Assembly (NCBI GenBank): GCA_002344885.1
Contig: DDUQ01000005.1
Location: 20,168 to 84,167, forward strand
Length of the DNA: 64,000 nt
Source: Comamonadaceae bacterium UBA2334
GTDB lineage: Bacteria; Pseudomonadota; Gammaproteobacteria; Burkholderiales; Burkholderiaceae_C
Reading direction: 5' to 3'
In this document: positions 26,568 through 35,479 of the stretch, in pieces
How positions within the stretch are numbered: position 1 is the stretch's first letter
How the letters are laid out: each line of letters opens with the position of its first letter
Position numbers and translations under genes: made by a program
The notes under the pieces: model-generated
The model's input: only the letters and a program-made list of their open reading frames with translations
The model's database searches: none
What the model was told of the DNA's origin: nothing

Positions 26568-27881
26568 ATGGGATTCGGAACTGGTTTATCGGGCCTGAAT
26601 GCAGCTTCTAAAAATTTGGATGTCATCGGCCACAACATTGCCAACACCAACACCACCGGTATGAAGGCCGGGCGGGCTGAGTTCTCTGAAATGTATGCCA
26701 GCGCCTTGGGTGCTGCAGGTGGCGGTAACGGCGGTATTGGCGTGGCCATTGCCACAGTCGCTACCCAATTCAGTCAGGGCAACTTGAAAGTGACGGGCAA
26801 CAACTTGGACATGGCGGTCAATGGTGAGGGCTTTTTCAAGGTGAATCTCACGGATGGCACAACAGCCTACACCCGGAATGGTGAGTTCAAGCTTGACAAA
26901 GAGGGTTACATCATCACGAACAATGGCGCAAAAGTGCAAGGGTACATGCCAGCGAGTATTGGGGGCATCATTCCAACGGGTGTTACCACCAATTTGCAGT
27001 TGCCCACCTCTCAGGCAATTGAGCCCAAACAAACGACGGGTGCGACGGCAACAGACCCAGCCATTTCGTTGACAGCCAATTTGCCAACGGATGCAACCAT
27101 AGGTGTTGCGACGCTTCCAGCAACAGGGGATTTGTCGGACGCACAGAAAAAATATGCGACATCTCTGAACATCTACGATGCAAAGGGCAGTGCAATTCCG
27201 GTGCGCATTTCCTTCGTCAACACAGCTGCAGGGGCTTGGAGCGCCATAGCTTCTGTTCAGAACGAAACAACAGGTGCATGGTCGCATACCGCTGCTGGTT
27301 CTGTGACGTTTGCAGCAGATGGCAAACCGTCAGCGTTTACTCCTCCTGCGGGTTTGGGAATTCCATCGGGGTGGCCAGCAGTTGATGCCGTTCGGACTGG
27401 AGTGCCCTCTGCTGCCACCACGGCAGCGCTTGCAATTGGCGTAGGGGATGCGACAAGTGGCTGGACATTGACGCAGTACGACATGGAGTTTGCTGTCAAT
27501 GAATTGTCACAAACAGGCTATGCAGCTGGCGAACTGACAGGCATTTCAGTCAATGAAGAGGGCATTATCAAAGCCAGTTATTCCAATGGCGAGAACATGA
27601 ACGCTGGCCAGCTGTCTCTGACTCGGTTCCGGAACATTCAAGGGTTGAGCACGGTGAACGGGGGGTACTACCTGGAATCCGCCAATTCGGGCACCCCAGT
27701 GGAGGGCAAGCCCATGTCGGGGCGCTTTGGTCAGATTCGGGGAGGAACTTTGGAAGAGTCCAACGTCGACATGACCGCAGAGCTTGTCAACATGATCGTT
27801 GCCCAACGCTCTTACCAAGCCAACGCGCAGACCATCAAAACGCAAGATCAAGTGTTGTCCACACTGGTCAACCTGCGCTGA
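26568..27881 (+). CDS. flgE: Flagellar hook protein FlgE
   Basis: FlgE builds the universal-joint hook. The 437-residue product opens with MGFGTGLSGLNAASKNL and the IGHNIANTNTTGMKA signature, and ends with the D0 helix containing ELVNMIVAQRSYQANAQT. The middle (about residues 110-330) is the variable exposed D1/D2 region, rich in Thr and Ala and with a visibly more AT-rich base composition than the neighbours, as often seen for surface-exposed segments. GGAGA before 26568 supports this ATG rather than one four codons upstream. Confidence 0.95.
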   Translation: MGFGTGLSGLNAASKNLDVIGHNIANTNTTGMKAGRAEFSEMYASALGAAGGGNGGIGVAIATVATQFSQGNLKVTGNNLDMAVNGEGFFKVNLTDGTTAYTRNGEFKLDKEGYIITNNGAKVQGYMPASIGGIIPTGVTTNLQLPTSQAIEPKQTTGATATDPAISLTANLPTDATIGVATLPATGDLSDAQKKYATSLNIYDAKGSAIPVRISFVNTAAGAWSAIASVQNETTGAWSHTAAGSVTFAADGKPSAFTPPAGLGIPSGWPAVDAVRTGVPSAATTAALAIGVGDATSGWTLTQYDMEFAVNELSQTGYAAGELTGISVNEEGIIKASYSNGENMNAGQLSLTRFRNIQGLSTVNGGYYLESANSGTPVEGKPMSGRFGQIRGGTLEESNVDMTAELVNMIVAQRSYQANAQTIKTQDQVLSTLVNLR

Positions 27882-27910
27882 TCGCGCTCGTCATCACAGG
27901 TTGAATCACC

Positions 27911-28648
27911 ATGGACCGCATCATTTACGTCGCCGCATCGGGTGCCAATGCGGCCATGGCGCGTCAGCACGCGCTGTCCAACAACTTGGCCAACGTGTCC
28001 ACGCCCGGTTTCCGTGCCGAGATGCACACGCACCGGGCGGTGCCCATGGAAGGTTCGGGCGCCAGCACGCGTGTATTTGCACTGGAGGCGGCTGCCGGCC
28101 ACTTGGACAAGCCAGGGCCCATCACCATGACTGGCCGCGATTTGGATGTGGCGGCGCGCGACAATGCCTACTTCGCCATCCAGTCGCTGGATGGGACCGA
28201 GGCCTATACCCGTGCCGGGTCATTGGAGGTGCGGGAAGACGGCTCGCTGGTCAATCCGCAGGGCCTGCCCATGCTGGATGCCGGGGGGGCGCCTATCAAT
28301 GTGCCCCAGGGTGCACAGGTGAGTATCGGTAGCGACGGCACCATCACTGCCAAGGTGGGCAACCAACCGGCCGCTGTGGCGGGTCGGCTGAAAATGGTGA
28401 CGCCGACCGCCGCAGAGCGGCTCAAACGTGGCGAGGACGGCTACTTCCGGTCCACCACTGGCGGCCCCCTCAATGCCGACCCGAATGCCCGGCTGCAGGA
28501 TGCCGCGTTGGAAGGCTCCAATGTCAACCCCATCGAGTCGATGGTCGGGATGATCCAGGTGGCCCGTCACTTCGAGCAGCAGATGAAGCTGCTGCAAACC
28601 GCAGAAAAGAACGACCAAACGGCCGCTCAACTGCTGAACATGGGGTGA
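27911..28648 (+). CDS. flgF: Flagellar proximal rod protein FlgF
   Basis: FlgF (245 residues) is a proximal rod subunit next to FlgG. The start MDRIIYVAASGANAAMARQ and the SNNLANVSTPGFRAE signature are characteristic, as is the later GSLEVREDGSLVNPQGLPM beta region and the C-terminal VNPIESMVGMIQVARHFEQQ helix. It lies between the hook gene and flgG with gaps of 29 and 46 bp. Confidence 0.95.
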   Translation: MDRIIYVAASGANAAMARQHALSNNLANVSTPGFRAEMHTHRAVPMEGSGASTRVFALEAAAGHLDKPGPITMTGRDLDVAARDNAYFAIQSLDGTEAYTRAGSLEVREDGSLVNPQGLPMLDAGGAPINVPQGAQVSIGSDGTITAKVGNQPAAVAGRLKMVTPTAAERLKRGEDGYFRSTTGGPLNADPNARLQDAALEGSNVNPIESMVGMIQVARHFEQQMKLLQTAEKNDQTAAQLLNMG

Positions 28649-28694
28649 CGGTTCGCGGTAACCTGACCCCTACCTCGTATCAGGAGCGCAAGCC

Positions 28695-29477
28695 ATGATC
28701 AATTCACTCTGGGTGGCCAAAACCGGCATGCAGGCCCAGCAAACCCAGCTGGATGTGATTTCTCACAACCTGGCCAACGTGTCTACCAACGGCTTCAAGC
28801 GTGGCCAGGCTGTTTTTGAAGACTTGATTTACCAGAACCTGCGTCAGGTGGGTGCCAACAGTTCCGAGCAAACTCAGTTGCCGACGGGCTTGCAGCTGGG
28901 ACTGGGTGTGCGCACGGTGGCCACCAGCCGCACGTTTGCACAGGGCAATTTGCAGCAGACCACCAATAACCTGGACCTTGCCATCAATGGCGGGGGGTTC
29001 TTTCAGGTTCAAATGCCGGATGGCACCATTGGTTACACGCGTGATGGTGCATTCCAGGTCAATGCCCAGGGTCAGATGGTGACATCGGGCGGCTACCTGC
29101 TGTCTGGCGGTATCACCATCCCTGCCGATGCACGCAGCCTGACCATCACCACGTCAGGACAGGTCAGTGTGGTGCAGGGCAACAACACCGCGCCCACAGT
29201 GGTGGGGCAACTGGAGCTGGCCACGTTTGTCAACCCGGTGGGCCTGGAGCCCAGGGGCCAGAACCTGTACACAGAAACCGCTGCATCAGGTGCGCCCACC
29301 ACGGGTGCGCCTGGTTCGACGGGCATGGGCAGTGTGCTGCAGGGGTACGTGGAATCGTCCAACGTGAACGTGGTGCAGGAACTGGTCAACATGATCCAGA
29401 CGCAGCGCGCCTACGAGATGAATTCCAAGGCCATCCAGACATCTGACCAGATGTTGCAAAAACTGGGTCAGTTGTAA
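28695..29477 (+). CDS. flgG: Flagellar distal rod protein FlgG
   Basis: FlgG forms the distal rod, the drive shaft through the P and L rings. The 260-residue length equals the usual FlgG. MINSLWVAKTGMQAQQTQ and SHNLANVSTNGFKRGQ at the N-terminus, the insertion near residues 40-60 typical of FlgG, and VNVVQELVNMIQTQRAYEMN at the C-terminus define it. AGGAG precedes the ATG. An AT-rich repeat begins 7 bp after its stop and runs into flgH. Confidence 0.97.
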   Translation: MINSLWVAKTGMQAQQTQLDVISHNLANVSTNGFKRGQAVFEDLIYQNLRQVGANSSEQTQLPTGLQLGLGVRTVATSRTFAQGNLQQTTNNLDLAINGGGFFQVQMPDGTIGYTRDGAFQVNAQGQMVTSGGYLLSGGITIPADARSLTITTSGQVSVVQGNNTAPTVVGQLELATFVNPVGLEPRGQNLYTETAASGAPTTGAPGSTGMGSVLQGYVESSNVNVVQELVNMIQTQRAYEMNSKAIQTSDQMLQKLGQL

Positions 29478-29483
29478 TTGGAT

Positions 29484-29528
29484 GCTTTTTTGCCTTTCAA
29501 CGCTTTAAGGTATTCATATGTTTGCTAC
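29484..29528 (+). repeat. Dispersed AT-rich repeat, copy C, at the flgH start
   Basis: This copy (GCTTTTTTGCC, TCAACGCTTTAAGG, ending TTTGCTAC) fills the 40-bp flgG-flgH gap. The annotated flgH ATG at 29518 lies within its last 11 bases. It is in the same orientation relative to the downstream gene as copies B, G and H. Confidence 0.75.
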
Positions 29529-30255
29529 ACATGAATCGAGCTGCAGGATGCGCCGGCACGGCTGGTTGCGAGCAGGTGCCGTTTGCCTGGTGGCCTGGGG
29601 CCTGTCGGGTTGCGTGACGCTGCAGGAAACGCCCAAAATTGATTTGGCTGAACCCGCTCCCATCGATTGGAAGAAGCAGTCCCAGCAGTATGCGGCTGCA
29701 ACCAGGCCGAGCAATGGCAGCCTTTTTCAGGCGGCGACGTATCGCCCGGGTTACGAAGACCCACGCGCCCGCATGGTCGGCGACAGCCTGACGGTACAAA
29801 TTGTCGAACGGGTGACGGCCACGCAGAAAACCACGTCCAACGTCAGCAAAGACGGTGCCATCAAAAGCGGCGTGACCACTTTGCCGTTGATCGGTGCGAA
29901 TGCCAACCTCATGGGCAAACTGGGAGTGGGTGGCGAAAGCACCAACACCTTCAAGGGTGCGGGTGACACCGCCAATGACCAGACCTTCCAGGGCACCATC
30001 ACCACCACGGTGATGGAGGTCTTGCCCAACGGTCATTTGCTGGTGGTGGGCGAAAAACAGGTTGGCATCAACCAGAGTGTCGATGTGTTGCAGTTTTCGG
30101 GCATCGTTGACCCGCGCCATGTGCGACCGGGCAACGTGGTGAACTCCACCCAGGTGGCCGACGCGCGCATCATGTCCCGTGGACGCGGCCAGCAAGCTGA
30201 AGCACAGCAAATAGGCTGGTTATCCCGGTTCTTTTTGAACGTTTTGCCTTTTTAG
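29518..30255 (+). CDS. flgH: Flagellar L-ring lipoprotein FlgH
   Basis: FlgH is the outer-membrane lipoprotein that forms the L ring bushing. The precursor (up to 245 residues) has a lipobox in GLSGC, placing the lipidated Cys near residue 32. The mature part carries SLFQAATYRPGYEDPRARMVGDSL, partly quoted, and the family block GVGGESTNTFKGAG and VNSTQVADARI. The start is in doubt. ATG 29518 lies inside a dispersed repeat and gives ten leading residues (MFATHESSCR). ATG 29548 gives a normal short lipoprotein signal, MRRHGWLRAG. Confidence 0.94.
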   Translation: MFATHESSCRMRRHGWLRAGAVCLVAWGLSGCVTLQETPKIDLAEPAPIDWKKQSQQYAAATRPSNGSLFQAATYRPGYEDPRARMVGDSLTVQIVERVTATQKTTSNVSKDGAIKSGVTTLPLIGANANLMGKLGVGGESTNTFKGAGDTANDQTFQGTITTTVMEVLPNGHLLVVGEKQVGINQSVDVLQFSGIVDPRHVRPGNVVNSTQVADARIMSRGRGQQAEAQQIGWLSRFFLNVLPF

Positions 30256-30328
30256 ATTTCGGCAAACTTGTCGTACAGCCTGATGTACCTGCGGGTACAC
30301 GGTGCTGGGACCGACAAGGAGTGCCGAC

Positions 30329-31522
30329 ATGTTCCACAACCCACTTTCTCACCAGCCAGCCAGGCGCAACAGCCTCCGGTTGGCTGGTTTGCGTTGGCTG
30401 GCAGTCTGCCGCCAAACGGCCGGCATGGCAGCGGTGCTGGCGGTGGCTGCCTGGGGTGCAAGTGTCGCGTCGGCGCAGACCATGCGCATCAAGGAGGTGG
30501 CCGCAGTACAGGGTGTGCGCACCAACCAGTTGACGGGTTACGGCCTGGTGGTGGGCCTCGATGGCACGGGTGACCAGACCAACCAGATGCCGTACACCGC
30601 TCAGGCCATGAGCAACTATTTGCAGCAGTTGGGCATCACGCTGCCGGCAGGTATCGGTGCGCAGACCAAAAACGTGGCAGCCGTGCTGGTGACCGCGCAG
30701 TTGCCTGCATTTGCACAGCCGGGTCAGATGGTCGATGTGACGGTTGCTTCCATTGGCAATGCAAAGTCTTTGCGCGGCGGCACCCTGATCTCCACACCGC
30801 TCAAAGGTGTGGACGGTGAAATTTATGCGCTGGCACAGGGCAATCTGGTCGTCAGTGGCGCGGGTGCATCGGGTGGTGGCAGCAAGGTTCAGGTCAACCA
30901 CCTCAGCGCGGGCCTCATCCCGCGTGGTGCGCAGGTGGAGCGGGCGGTGCCCAACGGCTTTCAGGGCGGCGATACGTTGATCCTTGGCCTCAACAGTGCA
31001 GATTTCGCCACGGCCAACCGGGTGGCGCAGGTCATCAACAAGGCGAAGGGGCAGGGCACGGCGCAGGCGCTGGACGGGCGCATGGTGCAGGTGCGTGCGC
31101 CGGCGGATTCCAATGAACGGGTGGCTTTTCTGGCCGAGCTGGAAGAGCTCAAGCTCGATGCTGTGGTGCCTATTGCGCGTGTCGTGGTCAATGCGCGCAC
31201 CGGTTCGATTGTGCTCAACCAGGCCGTGACGCTCAGTCCAGTGGCCGTGGCGCACGGCAGCTTGTCGGTCAGCATCAGCTCCACGCCTGTCATCAGCCAG
31301 CCCAATGCTCTGTCTACTGGCGGACAGACGGTGGTGACCGAAAAAACCGATATCAAGATCCAACAGGAACCCGGCGCGTTGATCCAGATGCAGGCCGGCG
31401 CGCAATTGGCCGATGTCGTCAAGGCATTGAATGCCTTGGGTGCCACGCCTCAGGACTTGCTGGCCATTCTGCAGGCCATCAAGGCTGCCGGTGCGCTCAA
31501 CGCAGAGCTGGAGGTGATCTGA
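30329..31522 (+). CDS. flgI: Flagellar P-ring protein FlgI
   Basis: FlgI is the periplasmic P-ring subunit, exported by Sec and assembled with FlgA. The 397-residue precursor has a long signal peptide ending near SVASAQT, followed by the mature start MRIKEVAAVQGVRTNQLTGYG (partly conserved in all FlgI) and the block GLDGTGDQTNQMPYTAQ. The C-terminal segment QLADVVKALNALGATPQDL is also canonical. AAGGAG eight bases before the ATG at 30329 decides this start over an in-frame codon at 30302. Confidence 0.96.
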   Translation: MFHNPLSHQPARRNSLRLAGLRWLAVCRQTAGMAAVLAVAAWGASVASAQTMRIKEVAAVQGVRTNQLTGYGLVVGLDGTGDQTNQMPYTAQAMSNYLQQLGITLPAGIGAQTKNVAAVLVTAQLPAFAQPGQMVDVTVASIGNAKSLRGGTLISTPLKGVDGEIYALAQGNLVVSGAGASGGGSKVQVNHLSAGLIPRGAQVERAVPNGFQGGDTLILGLNSADFATANRVAQVINKAKGQGTAQALDGRMVQVRAPADSNERVAFLAELEELKLDAVVPIARVVVNARTGSIVLNQAVTLSPVAVAHGSLSVSISSTPVISQPNALSTGGQTVVTEKTDIKIQQEPGALIQMQAGAQLADVVKALNALGATPQDLLAILQAIKAAGALNAELEVI

Positions 31523-31523
31523 C

Positions 31524-32468
31524 ATGACTCCCACTTCTTTGCTTGGCAGCTCCACGCTGTTGAATCCAGCCGCACTTGGCCAGCAAGTGACCAGTCAGGT
31601 TCAGGGTCTGGCGGCAGATGGGGCATCGCTCAACAACCTCAAGCTCAAGGCAGGCCAGGACAGCAAAGCCGCTTTGAAAGAGGCCGCCAAACAGTTTGAG
31701 TCGCTGTTCATGCGTGAAATCATCAAGAGCATGCGGCAGGCCACGGCCAAGTCGGGTCTGATGGACGACAGCGCCGGCGAAAACCTGGCGACCGACATGT
31801 TGGACCAGCAGATGGCGGTGCACATGACCGGCTTGCCGGGTGGTTTGAGTGAAGCTATCGAGCGCCAGCTGGCCCGCCAGATGGATCCGAACAGCAATGG
31901 CTTGGCCGCCAAGGTGTCGTCTGCTTACCAGCGGGCAGCAGGTGCCGAGTCCTTGGCCAGGGCCAGCATGCCTGCGGTCGGGCGCATCACCGAAACCCAG
32001 ACTGCGTTTGTCAACAAGCTGAGCCAGGCGGCCAATCGGGTGGCCGCAGAGGTGGGTATCCCGTCTGCCTACATGCTGGGTCAGGCGGGGCATGAAACCG
32101 GCTGGGGCCGCAGCGAAATCAAGAACGCGGATGGTTCGAACAGTTTCAACCTGTTTGGCATCAAAGCCACCGGTGGCTGGACGGGGAAAGTGGCCGAAAT
32201 CACGACCACCGAATACATCGATGGCGAACCGCGCAAAGTTGTTGCCAAGTTCCGTGCTTACGACTCTTACGAAGAGTCGTTCAGGGACTATGCCAGGCTC
32301 GTGGGCTCCAGCCCCCGCTATCAGGCGGCCATGCAAAACCTCGGGTCAGCCCAGGCCTTTGCCACCCAGTTGCAAAAGGCGGGATACGCCACTGACCCGC
32401 AGTACGCAGCCAAGCTGAGCCGGGCTATCAACACCACGCTGAGTTTGCAGCGGGTGTATCAGGCCTGA
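31524..32468 (+). CDS. flgJ: Flagellar rod-cap muramidase FlgJ
   Basis: FlgJ (314 residues) is a two-domain protein. The N-terminal rod-cap domain (about 1-120) contains AAKQFESLFMREIIKSMRQA. The C-terminal glucosaminidase-type muramidase domain (about 160-310) contains GQAGHETGWGRSEI with the catalytic Glu, NLFGIKATGGW and a YRAYDSYEESFRDY-like block. It opens a hole in the peptidoglycan for the rod. It starts 1 bp after the flgI stop, so the two are translationally coupled. Confidence 0.95.
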   Translation: MTPTSLLGSSTLLNPAALGQQVTSQVQGLAADGASLNNLKLKAGQDSKAALKEAAKQFESLFMREIIKSMRQATAKSGLMDDSAGENLATDMLDQQMAVHMTGLPGGLSEAIERQLARQMDPNSNGLAAKVSSAYQRAAGAESLARASMPAVGRITETQTAFVNKLSQAANRVAAEVGIPSAYMLGQAGHETGWGRSEIKNADGSNSFNLFGIKATGGWTGKVAEITTTEYIDGEPRKVVAKFRAYDSYEESFRDYARLVGSSPRYQAAMQNLGSAQAFATQLQKAGYATDPQYAAKLSRAINTTLSLQRVYQA

Positions 32469-32483
32469 CGCAGGGGGATCATC

Positions 32484-34469
32484 ATGAGTTTGAACGTCGC
32501 AGCACGCGCCCTGACCACCAACCAATCGGTATTGCAGGTCATTGGCCACAACATATCCAATGCAAACACCGTTGGGTATTCGCGGCAGTCAGTGTCGTTG
32601 GATTCTGTTACAGGTCAAAAGCTGGGTAACGGGTACTTTGGCAAGGGTGTAGAGTTGACTGCGGTCAAGCGGTCCTACGACGCTTTTTTGACCAAGCAGG
32701 CGAACAGCACACAGGCCGTTGCGTCTGCTGACGAAGTGCGTTTTCAAAAAATGCAGCAGGTAGAGGCCTTGTTCCCGTTAGGTGTGGGCAGTTTGGGGTC
32801 GTTGCTGAACACGGCGTTGAATGCTTGGGTCGATGTGCAGGCTTCTCCCACAGACTCAACCGCCAGACAGGTGGTTATCGATAAGGCTGATGAGTTTGCA
32901 GCCCGCGTAAGGGATACCTTCACGCGTCTGAACGAAATCGGGCAAACCGCTCGTCTGCAGGCTGCTGAGGTGACTCGAACCATCAACCAGTATGCGACGC
33001 AGATTGCTGGATTGAATGGCAAAGTGGTTGATGCTTCGGCGACCGGTGTGCCGCCAAACGATCTGTTGGACCAACGTGACCAGTTGCTGGCGGACTTGAA
33101 TAAGCTGATCAAAGTCAGCACTATTCAGGACACAAACGGGTCGATCACTGTGTTTGCGGCCAGCAGTCAGCCCCTGGTATTGGGAAAAAATGCTGCTTCG
33201 CTTGAGGTGGAGCCGGATCCTTCGGATCCAAATAATCGCCAGATCGTTAATTTTCTTCAGAATGGCGCAGGATCACGGTTGGATCCAGATTTCCTGGGTG
33301 GTGGCGAACTGGCAGGCTTGCAGCAGTTCATCAACAACGACCTGAACCAGGCCATGGGCGAACTGGGGCGCATGGCGTTGGCCACTGCAGTGGAAATCAA
33401 CCTGCAGCACCAAAGTGGCCTGAAGTCCGATGGCACGCTCGGAGGGCGTTTTTTTGGATTTTCCGTGCCTGTCACGCCCGCATCGTCTTCGTTTGCGCTT
33501 CAATTCCAGTCAACAGGCTTGGCAGCAGATGACTATGTGGTCAACTACACCGCAGCCAATGCGGCGACCGTGCAGCGCCTCTCGGATGGCAAGTTTTTCA
33601 ACGATGCAACCGACGACTGGGAAACTGCTGCCACCAACATCAACCTGGCCACTTACAGCGCCAACACGCCTTTGGTGTTTGACGGCGTGCGGTTGGAGCC
33701 TACGGCTGCGGGCACCGCAGGCAGCCAGTACCGGTTTGCGCCCGCACGGGAAGCAGCCCGCAGTTTGTCCGTCAACCTTGCAACGCCCAGGGATGTGGCC
33801 GCTGCCAGTGCAGTGGGTGTCACTCCAGCCACGGCCAACACGGGAACCGGTGTCATAGAGAGTTACGGCATATCCCTGAAAAATGAATCGGGTGGATTGC
33901 CCGCTCCACTTCCCACGTTCAATCTGACCTATAACGCAGCGACAGCATCGTTTGCAATCGGTGCCGTCACCAACCTTGCAGCAGGCGTATTGACGCCTGC
34001 TGCAAACGTGGCCTATGTGCCCGGTCAGCCGATGACCATCACTTACACGCACGGCACGCCCGCCCGAGAGTTCAACTACGAAATCAAGCTCAGAGGTCAG
34101 CCTGCCACAGGCGATGTGTTCAACGTCGTCATTCCTACCACCATGTCTGCGCGCTTCAGTGGTGGCAACGCCGGAGCCATGCTGGCGTTGCGTGACAGGA
34201 CTGTACTGGACGGCTCCGTGGCGTTGTCCGATGCATACGTTGCAGCGTTTTCGGGTGTGGCATCGGCATTGAATGAGTCCAAGGTCAACTCTCAATTTTC
34301 GGCAGCCCAGGCATCGCAGGCTGAAACTCAGCGTGCCAACGTGGCGGGTGTGAATCTGGACGAGGAGGCCGCGATGTTGATCCAGTACCAGCAGGCCTAT
34401 CAGGCGTCCGCCAAATACATGGGAACGGTTCAGGGGTTGTTCGATACGTTGATGTCTGCTTTCCGATAA
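32484..34469 (+). CDS. flgK: Hook-filament junction protein FlgK (HAP1)
   Basis: FlgK joins hook and filament. The 661-residue protein begins MSLNVAARALTTNQSVLQV with GHNISNANTVGYSRQSV, the HAP1 signature, and ends with the D0 helix VNLDEEAAMLIQYQQAYQAS. The long central region (about 200-560) is variable, Ala/Thr-rich and surface exposed; it is longer than in E. coli FlgK (547). It is probably chaperoned by FlgN encoded in this window. The gap to flgJ is 15 bp. Confidence 0.94.
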   Translation: MSLNVAARALTTNQSVLQVIGHNISNANTVGYSRQSVSLDSVTGQKLGNGYFGKGVELTAVKRSYDAFLTKQANSTQAVASADEVRFQKMQQVEALFPLGVGSLGSLLNTALNAWVDVQASPTDSTARQVVIDKADEFAARVRDTFTRLNEIGQTARLQAAEVTRTINQYATQIAGLNGKVVDASATGVPPNDLLDQRDQLLADLNKLIKVSTIQDTNGSITVFAASSQPLVLGKNAASLEVEPDPSDPNNRQIVNFLQNGAGSRLDPDFLGGGELAGLQQFINNDLNQAMGELGRMALATAVEINLQHQSGLKSDGTLGGRFFGFSVPVTPASSSFALQFQSTGLAADDYVVNYTAANAATVQRLSDGKFFNDATDDWETAATNINLATYSANTPLVFDGVRLEPTAAGTAGSQYRFAPAREAARSLSVNLATPRDVAAASAVGVTPATANTGTGVIESYGISLKNESGGLPAPLPTFNLTYNAATASFAIGAVTNLAAGVLTPAANVAYVPGQPMTITYTHGTPAREFNYEIKLRGQPATGDVFNVVIPTTMSARFSGGNAGAMLALRDRTVLDGSVALSDAYVAAFSGVASALNESKVNSQFSAAQASQAETQRANVAGVNLDEEAAMLIQYQQAYQASAKYMGTVQGLFDTLMSAFR

Positions 34470-34497
34470 ACCGATTTTTTGACACAGGGGACACATC

Positions 34498-35445
34498 ATG
34501 AGCGTTTTCCGCGTGGCAACTGCCAACACATATGACCGGGCTCGCTTCAACATCCAGCAGCGACAAAGCGAATTGGGTGTGTCACAGGAACAACTGAGCT
34601 CGGGCAAGCGGGTGCTGAAGGCCAGTGACGATGCCGTCGCGGCCACGCTGTCAGAGCGCACGGTCAACCGTCAGTCGCGCACCGAGGCGGATTTGCGAGC
34701 GCTGGAAGCATCGCGGCGTTCATTGGCCCAGGCAGAGAGCACCTTGGGTGATATTTCCGAGTTGTATGGGCGGTTTCAGGAGTTGCTGACCCAAGGCGGC
34801 GATGCCGTGCTGAGCGCATCCGATCGCGCCTCGCTGGCCAACGAAATGGAGGGTTTGCGCGAGCGGGTGCTCAGTTTTGCCAACTTGAAAGACTCTGCAG
34901 GCAAGTCCCTGTTTGCCGGCTTGGGTGCGAACAACGTGGCAGGCCAGGCCTTCATTGAAAACACCTTCGCAGCGGTGGCCACGTCGTACGGCCCCGACGG
35001 CAGGGCTGTCAACTGGAGCGGCACCGATGGCCAGTTTGCAGCTACAGAAACCTTGTTGCCTCAGGTCATTGACGGCCTGCCCGTGTTTGGATCCGATACA
35101 TCGAACATCTGGGAGACCTTTGACCGGGCCATTGGCGCGCTGAAGAACAACACAGGTACCGCGCTGACCACCGAACTCGATCTGGCTCGTGGTCAACTGG
35201 CTGTGCATCAGGATGCGCTGCTCACGGCACGCGGAAAGCTGGGTGACTGGTTGAACCGGGCTGACAACCTGGAAAACGTCTTTGCAGACCGAAAACTGGC
35301 CTATGAAAAGGAAAACTCTGAGTTGATCGATGTGGACATGGTGCAGGCCATTTCCAAATTCCAGCTCAACCAGACCGCCTACCAGGCCGCCCTGCAGTCT
35401 TATGCGCAGGTTCAGAAAATGTCGATGTTCGATTACCTCCGCTGA
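34498..35445 (+). CDS. flgL: Hook-filament junction protein FlgL (HAP3)
   Basis: FlgL (315 residues) is the second junction protein, between FlgK and the filament. It resembles flagellin at both ends: the N-terminal SVFRVATANTYDRARFNIQQ and ELGVSQEQLSSGKRVLKASDD, and the C-terminal helix ENSELIDVDMVQAISKFQ followed by QTAYQAALQSYAQV. No signal peptide, as expected for flagellar export. It is the last classic flagellar gene of this run; an HDOD gene follows after 34 bp. Confidence 0.94.
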   Translation: MSVFRVATANTYDRARFNIQQRQSELGVSQEQLSSGKRVLKASDDAVAATLSERTVNRQSRTEADLRALEASRRSLAQAESTLGDISELYGRFQELLTQGGDAVLSASDRASLANEMEGLRERVLSFANLKDSAGKSLFAGLGANNVAGQAFIENTFAAVATSYGPDGRAVNWSGTDGQFAATETLLPQVIDGLPVFGSDTSNIWETFDRAIGALKNNTGTALTTELDLARGQLAVHQDALLTARGKLGDWLNRADNLENVFADRKLAYEKENSELIDVDMVQAISKFQLNQTAYQAALQSYAQVQKMSMFDYLR

Positions 35446-35479
35446 GTGGCAGCGCGTGGTTTTGAGGTAATGTTGGCGC